Shown: in pieces, positions 1 to 5,701 of the stretch
Position numbering within the stretch: the stretch's first letter is position 1
How the letters are laid out: each line of letters starts with the position of its first letter
Origin: Methanoregula sp. UBA471
GTDB lineage: Archaea; Halobacteriota; Methanomicrobia; Methanomicrobiales; Methanospirillaceae
NCBI GenBank assembly: GCA_002495065.1
Contig: DADT01000054.1
Span: 5,907 to 23,854 of the forward strand
DNA length: 17,948 nucleotides
Reading direction: 5' to 3'
Notes under the pieces: generated by a model
The model's input: only the letters and a program-made list of their open reading frames with translations
Database searches by the model: none
What the model was told of the DNA's origin: nothing
Made by a program: the position numbers and the translations under genes

Positions 1-815
1 GGATCGGTCATCAGCATGGGGATCGGGTTCTGCTGGACAATCGTGTCGGCCGTCCGGTGGAGTTCGGTGATCTCTTCCATCTGCCGCCGGTCTTCGGTGA
101 TATCATTATAAACGACAAGGATGCTGGTGATATTACCGCTGTTGTCCTGGATGGGTATGCCGTACTGCTGCAGGCGCTTCACGCCCGTGGGAAACTCGAC
201 AAGGACTTCCCCTGAACTCCGTCTCTTCTCCTGGATCACCTGTTTCAATCCTTCCCCGCTCTGGTCCAGGATCCTGAAATCACGGAGGGTCATCTTGAGC
301 AGCTCGCTGCGACCGATACCACACAGGCTTGCGTACGCTTCGTTCACAACCCGTATCTGGAAATTCATGTCCACGAGAATGATCGGCATCGGGTTCTGCT
401 GGACTATGGTTTCCGAGCGGTGACGGAGCTGCTCGATCTCCTCATTCTTTTTCATTTGTACCGTCATGTCATTGTACACAAACAAGAGGGTAGTGACGTT
501 CCGGTCGTTATCCATTATCGGAATGCAGTATTGTTCAAGTACGCGGGTACCTGATGGTAATTCGACAGTCACTTCTCCAAAGGAGCGCCGTTTCTCCTGC
601 AGTGCAACCTTTGCGCCTTCTCCCTTCTGGCTGACAATCCTGAAATTTTTAAGATTCGTCTTCAGGAGTTCGTCCCCGCTGATGCCACTCATCCGGACAT
701 ATGAAGTATTTGCCTCAATGATCGAAAACGTCGGTGTGGTGAGGAGCATAGGAACGGGATTGTTGCTGACCATTATGTCAAGACGTTTTTTCAGTTCTGC
801 GATGGTCTCTTCATA
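1..815 (-). repeat. In-gene tandem PAS repeats, period about 366 bp
   Basis: Equivalent sites recur at a 366-bp period. For example, the segments encoding the NP(M/I/V)P motif lie near 25, 391 and 756. Copies 1 and 2 (nearest the left edge) share long nearly identical stretches such as cgggttctgctgga; copy 3 is more diverged. The repeats encode successive PAS domains and point to internal duplication within the gene. Confidence 0.7.
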
Positions 816-953
816 TTCCCTGACCGTTGCTGTTCCTGCCAGAGAACCGGCGGATGTCTGCGGGGCAGATGCCCCCGTGAATAATGCTTTTCTCCCTGGT
901 CTTTCTGTCATGTTCCTTTCCCCTTTTTTTCCTTCATAGCTCATCGATTCCAT
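1..953 (-). CDS. Tandem PAS-repeat sensor protein, probable chemoreceptor (partial, C-terminus off the edge)
   Basis: An open frame runs from ATG at 953 to the window edge with no stop (over 317 codons), so the C-terminus and output domain are missing. After a low-complexity N-terminus of about 55 residues come repeated PAS units of about 122 residues. Two are complete and a third is just starting at the edge. Each opens with a QQNP(M/I)P-type motif and contains an LPSGT/FPTG motif followed by QY.IPI and a YND(M/I)T end. No membrane segment is seen, so the sensor is cytoplasmic. It starts 15 nt after cheW, with AGGA upstream of ATG 953. In-frame ATGs at 944 and 911 are alternatives; 911 has a stronger GGAAAGGA-like site. 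The neighbours (cheW, a PAS-containing MCP) suggest a second soluble MCP, but a PAS histidine kinase cannot be excluded because the output domain is outside the window. Confidence 0.8.
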   Translation of the reverse strand, partial: MESMSYEGKKGERNMTERPGRKALFTGASAPQTSAGSLAGTATVREYEETIAELKKRLDIMVSNNPVPMLLTTPTFSIIEANTSYVRMSGISGDELLKTNLKNFRIVSQKGEGAKVALQEKRRSFGEVTVELPSGTRVLEQYCIPIMDNDRNVTTLLFVYNDMTVQMKKNEEIEQLRHRSETIVQQNPMPIILVDMNFQIRVVNEAYASLCGIGRSELLKMTLRDFRILDQSGEGLKQVIQEKRRSSGEVLVEFPTGVKRLQQYGIPIQDNSGNITSILVVYNDITEDRRQMEEITELHRTADTIVQQNPIPMLMTD

Positions 954-968
954 TGTTTTTCCTGTGGT

Positions 969-1439
969 TTACTTTTTTGAGGCGTCTTCAATCATTTTCT
1001 GCATATCTATCCAGATGATCAGGCCTGTGCTCGTCTTTTCAGCCGCTTCACTTTTCTGCTTGATGATACCTTTTACAAAACCGGAGACTTCAGATGCAAG
1101 TCCTTCACCGAGATGTTCAATATCAGCCCGTGGAACCTGCATGACCCCCAGGACATCATCCACAATTATCCCGACATTGCTGCCGGCTCCTGCTTCAGGG
1201 ACCAGCACGATGATTTTCTGACCGGGCCGTATCTCCTGGTTGGGCAATCCGAGGAGGGTATTGAGGTTCATAATATTGGTAATCTCCCCACGGAGGTTGA
1301 TGACACCCGAGATATATGAAGGTGCGCGGGGGATCGGGGTAATCGGGATCATTTCAACAATTTCGCGTGCGAGCTGGATATCGAGCGCGTAACGCTCACC
1401 CCCCAGTACAAATTCTACAATATCAACCGTTGGATCCAT
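969..1439 (-). CDS. cheW: CheW chemotaxis coupling protein
   Basis: CheW is the small adaptor that links chemoreceptor tips to the P5 domain of CheA in the signalling array. The 156-residue protein is one full CheW domain. It has an N-terminal VEFVLGGERYALDI strand pair, the SGVINLRGEI signature at about 44-53 (receptor/CheA-binding core), and a GIIVDDVLGV segment near 93-102. Length is typical for the family. It starts 3 nt after the stop of the MCP upstream and ends 15 nt before the tandem-PAS gene, so it sits inside a receptor operon, apart from the main che cluster at 7440-12929. It presumably serves the soluble receptors encoded on either side. No other cheW is seen in the window. Confidence 0.95.
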   Translation of the reverse strand: MDPTVDIVEFVLGGERYALDIQLAREIVEMIPITPIPRAPSYISGVINLRGEITNIMNLNTLLGLPNQEIRPGQKIIVLVPEAGAGSNVGIIVDDVLGVMQVPRADIEHLGEGLASEVSGFVKGIIKQKSEAAEKTSTGLIIWIDMQKMIEDASKK

Positions 1440-1442
1440 GCT

Positions 1443-3434
1443 TTACCCCAGCCTGAATTTTCCCATCATCATTTTCAACCGGTTTGCGAGTTCGGCAAGT
1501 TCAGCGGAAGCACTGGCAATCTCTTCTGTTGATGCACTGGTCTCCTCGGCAAGGGCCGCCATATCCTCCATCACTCTCTGGTTTTCGCGGGTGATGGCAC
1601 CTGACCGCTCCATACCATGTACCAGGCGCGATGTTGCTTCCGCCTGACTCCCGGTATCTTTCGTGATCTCGCCCACTCCCTGAGCGACCACGTTCGATTC
1701 AGCAATAATCCGGTTTAAGGCCTCGATCGTTTTGTTTACACTCCCGATCCCTGCCTGTATCTCGGTATACGAACTCCTGATTGCTTCCGCCGTTTTCTCG
1801 CTGTTGTTCTGGATTGAACCGATGAGGTTCTCGATATCGGTAGTCGCGGTCTTGGACTCCCCGGCCAGGTTTCTCACCTCGCTGGCCACGACGGCAAAAC
1901 CGCGCCCGTGTTCGCCCGCACGGGCCGCTTCTATGGCTGCATTGAGCGCAAGGAGATTTGTCTGGCTGGAGATATCCGCGATCATCTTTACGATACTGGA
2001 TATCTCCTTCATCTGCTCATTGAGTGCAGTGATCTCGTGCACACTCCCCGCGGCAATTTTCTCGACCATGGTCATCTTGCCAGTCGCTATCCTCCCCAGT
2101 TCGGATGCGCTCCCACCTTCAGCAGCTGCCTTTGTGGCATGACCCATGAGATCTTTCGAAGTGCTCGCAATCTTTTCAATGGATGCCGAGAGATCCGAGA
2201 CCTCTCTGCCGACCTTTTCCATCTCATCAAGCTGTCTTTTTGCACCATCAGCAGATCTCTGAGTGCCGATCGCCACCTGTTCGGTTGACCTGGAAATTTC
2301 AGTTGTGCCCCGGCTCGTATCCTGGGTATGAACTTCGATCTGTTGTATTGATTTTTCCAGTTCCCCGATGACCTTTCTGACCGAATCCACGGAAACGTTG
2401 TAATCCTTCTTCAGTTTGATTAAGGGATCCCCCTCGATAACCGGGGCATGGAAGGTAAGATCTCCCTGCGAGATCCGTTCGAGCCCGTTTTCCAGCACGG
2501 CTGCGCTTGCAGAAAGCGCTTCTGCCTTTTTCTGCGATTCCTCCACCAGCTGCCTGACCTCCTTTTCTTTCTGACGCCTGCCGGTGATATCGTTGAGGAC
2601 AACAAGCAGGTTTTCAACATTCCCTTCAGCGTCGAGCAGGGGGATATAATACCATTCAAGTATACATGTGCCACTGGGGAATTCTATCGTCGATTCGCCC
2701 TGGCTCCGTTTTTTGGATTTTATCGTTCCCTCGACAGTCTCGCCCTTGTTTTTGAGGTATTTGAAGTCCTTCATCGAGAGTGATGACGCCCTCTCCCGGG
2801 AATATCCCGAGAGTTTTAAGAAGGCCTGGTTTGACAGTTTCACGTTCAGTTCAGGATCGATGGTAAAAAGGGGGAACGGGTTTTCCTGGATGATACGGTC
2901 CACACGCTGTTCCGTTTTTTTCACAGCTTCCATCTTGTCGTGGAGCTCCGTATAATCCATCCAGACATAGAAAGCCCCATCCACACTCCCCTTCTTGTCA
3001 AGGATGGGGATCGCGTTCAGTGTCAGGTATTTCCTGATTCCGTCCGGGAACCTGACAAGACATTCGGAGATTGCCAGTTTCTTTGTCCCGAAGCAGGCAT
3101 ATACGGGTTCTCCGGAAAGAACGGTCACATCGAAATCCTCAAGACTCTTTTTTAACAGTTCTTCGCGGTTGCCCCGCCAGACCGTTTCATAGGCTTTGTT
3201 GATATGTATCCTTCTTTTGTCTCTTCCCAGGATGGAAATTGCCATCGGGTTGAACTGGATCATCACGTCGGCGCGGTGTTTCAGTTCCTTTGCGGCCTCT
3301 GCTTTTTCCAGTGTCCGGTTCAGCATCTGTGCGACAGGTCTTAATGCAGTTTCCATGGCGCCTTCATCCAGTCGGACAGAGAAATCGCCAGTACTGGTCT
3401 TCTTTAAGACATTTTCAATTTCTTTTACGTCCAT
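1443..3434 (-). CDS. Soluble methyl-accepting chemotaxis protein (HAMP-like, PAS-PAS, HAMP, MCP signalling domain)
   Basis: A 663-residue cytoplasmic chemoreceptor. An N-terminal HAMP-like helix (about 1-50) is followed by PAS 1 (about 52-165), PAS 2 (about 175-288), a HAMP-like segment around KKAEALSASAAVLENGLERI (302-321) and ISQGDLTF, and then a long coiled-coil signalling domain (about 370-655). The conserved hairpin tip lies at about 483-525 (core QTNLLALNAAIEAARAGEHG, then RGFAVVASEVRNLAGES), which binds CheW and CheA. A Glu/Ser/Ala-rich segment near 628-648 (AEETSASTEEI) is a likely methylation region. No hydrophobic membrane span occurs anywhere, so it senses an internal signal; the PAS ligand or cofactor cannot be read from sequence. 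Its ATG lies inside the end of the ParA-like gene (10-nt overlap), which suggests translational coupling, and cheW follows after 3 nt. Confidence 0.95.
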   Translation of the reverse strand: MDVKEIENVLKKTSTGDFSVRLDEGAMETALRPVAQMLNRTLEKAEAAKELKHRADVMIQFNPMAISILGRDKRRIHINKAYETVWRGNREELLKKSLEDFDVTVLSGEPVYACFGTKKLAISECLVRFPDGIRKYLTLNAIPILDKKGSVDGAFYVWMDYTELHDKMEAVKKTEQRVDRIIQENPFPLFTIDPELNVKLSNQAFLKLSGYSRERASSLSMKDFKYLKNKGETVEGTIKSKKRSQGESTIEFPSGTCILEWYYIPLLDAEGNVENLLVVLNDITGRRQKEKEVRQLVEESQKKAEALSASAAVLENGLERISQGDLTFHAPVIEGDPLIKLKKDYNVSVDSVRKVIGELEKSIQQIEVHTQDTSRGTTEISRSTEQVAIGTQRSADGAKRQLDEMEKVGREVSDLSASIEKIASTSKDLMGHATKAAAEGGSASELGRIATGKMTMVEKIAAGSVHEITALNEQMKEISSIVKMIADISSQTNLLALNAAIEAARAGEHGRGFAVVASEVRNLAGESKTATTDIENLIGSIQNNSEKTAEAIRSSYTEIQAGIGSVNKTIEALNRIIAESNVVAQGVGEITKDTGSQAEATSRLVHGMERSGAITRENQRVMEDMAALAEETSASTEEIASASAELAELANRLKMMMGKFRLG

Positions 3435-4312
3435 TTCATGACCTCATCCGCGATGGCTTTATACACAACGCCCGCACTGCTGTCCGGTGCGAAATGCGAA
3501 ATCGGCATACCCCGTTTCTGGGCTTCATAGACAACCGGGGAAAAGGGAACGGTGTATACACTGGGGAACTTTTTCCGAACTTCTTCAAGGATACCGTGCA
3601 GCCGCTCCTGTTCGTGTTTCTGCTCCTCTGCTGTTTTCAGGTCTTCGGAGGATGGCTCAGGTGGTTTGTGGAACATGTTCAGGAGCCGGGAAAAAAAGTC
3701 GTTTCGTTCCTCTTTTTCCGGAACCCTGCAGGATCCCTCACCCCAGCGGGTGACGATGGCCATATCCGGCCTGATCTCTTTGCCCAGATCATTTTTGATA
3801 TCATCAAATATCGTCGAGAGTGTCGTGACACCATTGAGTGCAAATGATCCCGAATCGAGAGTTACAATGACATGATCTGCCGCGTAGAGCCCGTTGATAA
3901 CAAACTGGCCCAGGCTTGGGGGAGTATCAATGAAGATATACGAATACCGTGCCTTTATGAACGTAAGAGCTTCGTTCAGAACACCCGATGGGAATGCTTC
4001 ATAATAGAGATAGGGTTCGGCACCTACCAGATCAAGGTGCGAGGGGGCCAGATCAATTCCGGAAGCAGTTTTTCTGACAACATCCTCCAATCTGACTCTT
4101 GGAAAATCGTCCATCCCGCTCATAAAAACGTCGTACATATTTTTTCCGTTAGCACTGGGGTCGATACCGAGCCCGGCGGTTGCATTCGCCTGGGGATCGC
4201 AATCAACAACCAGCACCTTTCGCCCCATCTGGTGACAAAAGCCGGCGATATTCAGGCAGGACGTGGTCTTGCCTGTCCCTCCCTTATGGTGAGAAAAGGT
4301 AATGATTGTAAT
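3425..4312 (-). CDS. ParA/MinD-family P-loop ATPase with non-canonical ATT start
   Basis: A ParA-type partition or positioning ATPase, 295 residues if started at ATT 4312. Reading from there: deviant Walker A KGGTGKTT at residues 10-17, Walker A' VLVVDCDPQANA around 33-43, and Walker B-like IFIDTPPSL around 126-134. A charged segment at about 192-248 appears to be inserted before the last strand; it contains RNDFFSRLLNMFHK, which could form an amphipathic helix. The first in-frame ATG (4228) would delete Walker A and is therefore wrong. The frame is closed by TAA at 4337-4339, and no ATG, GTG or TTG lies between. ATT 4312 restores the usual MTIITF-type N-terminus and follows an AGGTGG site by about 4 nt. 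The gene overlaps the soluble MCP by 10 nt. By analogy with bacterial PpfA/ParC and archaeal MinD4, it may position chemoreceptor arrays; this is inference. Confidence 0.88.
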   Translation of the reverse strand: MTIITFSHHKGGTGKTTSCLNIAGFCHQMGRKVLVVDCDPQANATAGLGIDPSANGKNMYDVFMSGMDDFPRVRLEDVVRKTASGIDLAPSHLDLVGAEPYLYYEAFPSGVLNEALTFIKARYSYIFIDTPPSLGQFVINGLYAADHVIVTLDSGSFALNGVTTLSTIFDDIKNDLGKEIRPDMAIVTRWGEGSCRVPEKEERNDFFSRLLNMFHKPPEPSSEDLKTAEEQKHEQERLHGILEEVRKKFPSVYTVPFSPVVYEAQKRGMPISHFAPDSSAGVVYKAIADEVMKWT

Positions 4313-4333
4313 GATACCACCTGGTTCAATTTT

Positions 4334-4360
4334 TATTTATAACTACTTCTATTTATATGC
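4334..4360 (-). promoter_or_regulatory. Candidate TATA boxes for the ParA-MCP-cheW operon
   Basis: Two archaeal TATA-like elements on the minus strand. GCATATAAAT lies at 4360-4351 and would place initiation near 4330, giving a leader of about 18 nt that keeps the AGGTGG site. TTATAAATA at 4342-4334 would place initiation near 4314, making the ATT-started ATPase almost leaderless. Both fit a translation start near 4312 and neither fits the ATG at 4228. Positions are inferred from the usual 25-nt TATA-to-start spacing. Confidence 0.45.
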
Positions 4361-4535
4361 ATTGCTTATCATTGAACTGTCGTTCGCCTTTTTTTTAAAA
4401 TTAGAAAAAATTTCGGGCAGTTCAGGAAAATCCGGCAGCCGATCTACAATCTAGTTTGCAATCCAAACTGACAGTTCTGACAAAAAAGGATTTCCGGGCA
4501 GGTTTTTTTATAGCATCTGTGTCCTAGTAGTATAC
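4343..4535. promoter_or_regulatory. Divergent intergenic region with inverted repeat and repeated CAGTTC motif
   Basis: This AT-rich spacer separates the minus-strand ParA operon from the plus-strand membrane protein gene. It holds an inverted repeat AGTTTG-CAATC-CAAACT (4453-4469) and three copies of the hexamer CAGTTC or its complement (4374-4379, 4418-4423, 4472-4477). No open frame of note was found. The repeats could be operator sites for one or both divergent promoters, but no regulator is known. Confidence 0.35.
4506..4513 (+). promoter_or_regulatory. TATA box for leaderless membrane-protein gene
   Basis: The element TTTTATAG, within a run of T, is centred about 26 nt upstream of the GTG at 4536. 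With the standard archaeal spacing, transcription would begin at or next to the start codon, so the mRNA is probably leaderless. In keeping with this, no Shine-Dalgarno-like sequence precedes the GTG. Confidence 0.5.
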
Positions 4536-5192
4536 GTGGACTCCGGTGACAGTATCGCCCTTGCAGCTGGTTTTTTAATTGTACTCTTTGTTGCAATGTT
4601 GGTACATCCAGAATACCTGGCCGTTCTGCAGATCCCGTTTTCTGTCGAAGTACCGGAGGCAGGGACGAGCCCACAGATCCGGATTCCTGCGGAACCAACA
4701 CCCGTTTCCGAGGTACAGATACCCGTGATACCGGCTCTTCCCGGATCTCGCGGTCCCCTGTATCGCATTACCTATACTGACAGACCATATTCCTATCCAC
4801 TGTACTTACTCCCCGATAACATGGAGACATTCGGGGCCTCCGAACTACCTGCAAGGACCCTGGAGTGGGTGCCCTTTGCGTTTGTTGAAGATACCCGGGG
4901 GGGACTCACCAAGGTCTTTTCTGTGCCGTACCCGGTCTGGGTGATAAACAGCACAGTCATTGCAAAAACCCGTCCCCAGTACAGTATCTTTCGCATGGTC
5001 CTCTGTTCTGCAGAGAGTGGGGAGATCGTTGAGGGAGAAGAGATCCTGAACCGGGGAACTTCTTACCGGATCGTCCAGACATCGAATACCGGCATGTACA
5101 TGGTCATCAGTACAGAGAACATTGACAGTTTTTATATTCGTCTTGAAACCCCACGGAATTACTACGATGCCTATCGTCCTGCCGGTTCGTAA
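4536..5192 (+). CDS. Single-pass membrane-anchored protein of unknown function
   Basis: 218 residues starting at GTG. One hydrophobic segment at about 8-26 (IALAAGFLIVLFVAMLV) is followed by a Pro-rich linker (about 32-75) and then a globular, beta-rich domain to the end. A short non-hydrophobic start followed by one span suggests an N-terminal anchor with the rest outside the cell, though topology is a guess. There is no lipobox and no recognised catalytic motif. I do not recognise the family. Codon use resembles the neighbours. It is divergent from the ParA operon and probably monocistronic: a TATA box at 4506-4513 sits directly upstream and an oligo-T tract follows the stop. Confidence 0.8.
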   Translation: MDSGDSIALAAGFLIVLFVAMLVHPEYLAVLQIPFSVEVPEAGTSPQIRIPAEPTPVSEVQIPVIPALPGSRGPLYRITYTDRPYSYPLYLLPDNMETFGASELPARTLEWVPFAFVEDTRGGLTKVFSVPYPVWVINSTVIAKTRPQYSIFRMVLCSAESGEIVEGEEILNRGTSYRIVQTSNTGMYMVISTENIDSFYIRLETPRNYYDAYRPAGS

Positions 5193-5193
5193 G

Positions 5194-5203
5194 CCCTTTT
5201 TTA
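5194..5203 (+). terminator. Oligo-T terminator after the membrane-protein gene
   Basis: CCCTTTTTTA follows the stop codon by a few bases. Archaeal RNA polymerase terminates at short U-tracts without needing a hairpin, so this is a plausible end for the transcript. Confidence 0.4.
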
Positions 5204-5255
5204 AAGAAATACCAAATAGAAATAATTTTCCGGTCTTCCCGCTGGCATTTTTGTT

Positions 5256-5360
5256 TTGATATATGCCGATACCCTCTTGTATCCGGATGCCGATACCGAA
5301 CCGCTGGTTTCATTTGAAGTACCACTCATAACAGGGGAGTGCGTGCAGAAAGGTGAATGA
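5256..5360 (+). CDS. Possible 34-residue small protein with TTG start
   Basis: A short frame (TTG at 5256, stop TGA at 5358-5360) encodes an acidic peptide containing YPDADTEPLVSFEVPLITG. It ends 3 nt before the ATG of the 55-residue gene and overlaps that gene's ribosome binding site, as in coupled small operons. Codon choice looks like real coding sequence. Against it: no ATG, no clear ribosome binding site, and an in-frame stop at 5223-5225 that prevents a longer product. It could instead be the remnant tail of a lost gene, or chance. An 11-bp direct repeat ATGCCGATACC (5263-5273 and 5287-5297) lies inside it. Confidence 0.3.
   Translation: MIYADTLLYPDADTEPLVSFEVPLITGECVQKGE
5350..5355 (+). 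promoter_or_regulatory. Strong ribosome binding site for the 55-residue gene
   Basis: AGGTGA matches the archaeal anti-Shine-Dalgarno complement GGAGGTGA over six bases and ends 8 nt before the ATG at 5364. It decides the start of the small gene. Confidence 0.7.
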
Positions 5361-5363
5361 CAT

Positions 5364-5531
5364 ATGCCCGTTAAGATTCATCACACTTCAGAAGGGTGGT
5401 ATTATCAGTGGGGAGAACACGGAAAGAAGTACTTCTTCGATCCCGACAATCCTGAGGCAAAATCTGCGGCAGAAAATATGGCAATGCGCCAGGGCCGTGC
5501 GGCGTTCGCTCATGGATACCGGGGAAAATAA
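5364..5531 (+). CDS. 55-residue small conserved-type protein (Y-WG-GK-QGRA pattern)
   Basis: A complete 55-residue frame with an ideal ribosome binding site (AGGTGA, 8 nt upstream). The product is basic, with an aromatic N-terminal half (GWYYQWGEHGKKYFF at 11-25) and a helical C-terminal half containing AMRQGRAAFAHGYRGK (40-55). The layout YQWG..GK.Y, then Ala-rich helix, then QGRA...GY.GK resembles a family of tiny proteins I recall from phages and various prokaryotes (KGGYRWG-GKVY-RQGRAIYASGYK-like). That match is from memory and the function is unknown. No Cys metal site is seen. It is followed by a hairpin and T-run and is likely expressed on its own or with the preceding 34-codon frame. 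Confidence 0.75.
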   Translation: MPVKIHHTSEGWYYQWGEHGKKYFFDPDNPEAKSAAENMAMRQGRAAFAHGYRGK

Positions 5532-5539
5532 GCATCCGT

Positions 5540-5578
5540 GCATAGCAGGACCCTATGCTGATACAGATGTTTCTTTTT
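5540..5578 (+). terminator. Hairpin plus oligo-T terminator after the small gene
   Basis: A perfect 6-bp inverted repeat GCATAG (5540-5545) / CTATGC (5553-5558) with a 7-nt loop is followed by TTTCTTTTT ending near 5578. It lies just after the stop of the 55-residue gene. Confidence 0.4.
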
Positions 5579-5670
5579 AAAAACACGCCCAGGGAATATA
5601 AAGGACATCCCTTTTCACCGGGAAACTCCGGGTAAGAGACTATTGTCAATCCCTGTTTTCCTGATATACC

Positions 5671-5682
5671 TTTTAATATTTA
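5671..5682 (+). promoter_or_regulatory. TATA box for the helical-repeat gene
   Basis: TTTTAATATTTA is centred about 25 nt upstream of the ATG at 5702. Initiation would fall at the start codon, implying a leaderless mRNA; no ribosome binding site is seen in the intervening bases. Confidence 0.5.
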
Positions 5683-5701
5683 CACATGCCATTTTTCCTG
5701 T

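Noticed and set aside
1..953. Calling the left-edge gene a histidine kinase
   Set aside because: PAS arrays occur in both kinases and MCPs; no kinase motif is inside the window and the neighbours are an MCP and cheW, so only a probable chemoreceptor is claimed.
4226..4228. ATG at 4228 as the start of the ParA-like protein
   Set aside because: It would remove KGGTGKTT, which is encoded intact in the same frame upstream.
3425..4312. Chromosome or plasmid partition locus (ParA with ParB and parS)
   Set aside because: No ParB-like gene or centromere-like repeat array is adjacent; the coupled partner is a chemoreceptor.
5353..5580. 75-codon frame overlapping the small gene
   Set aside because: It is a shifted reading of the 55-residue gene, whose own ATG has the AGGTGA site and coherent composition.
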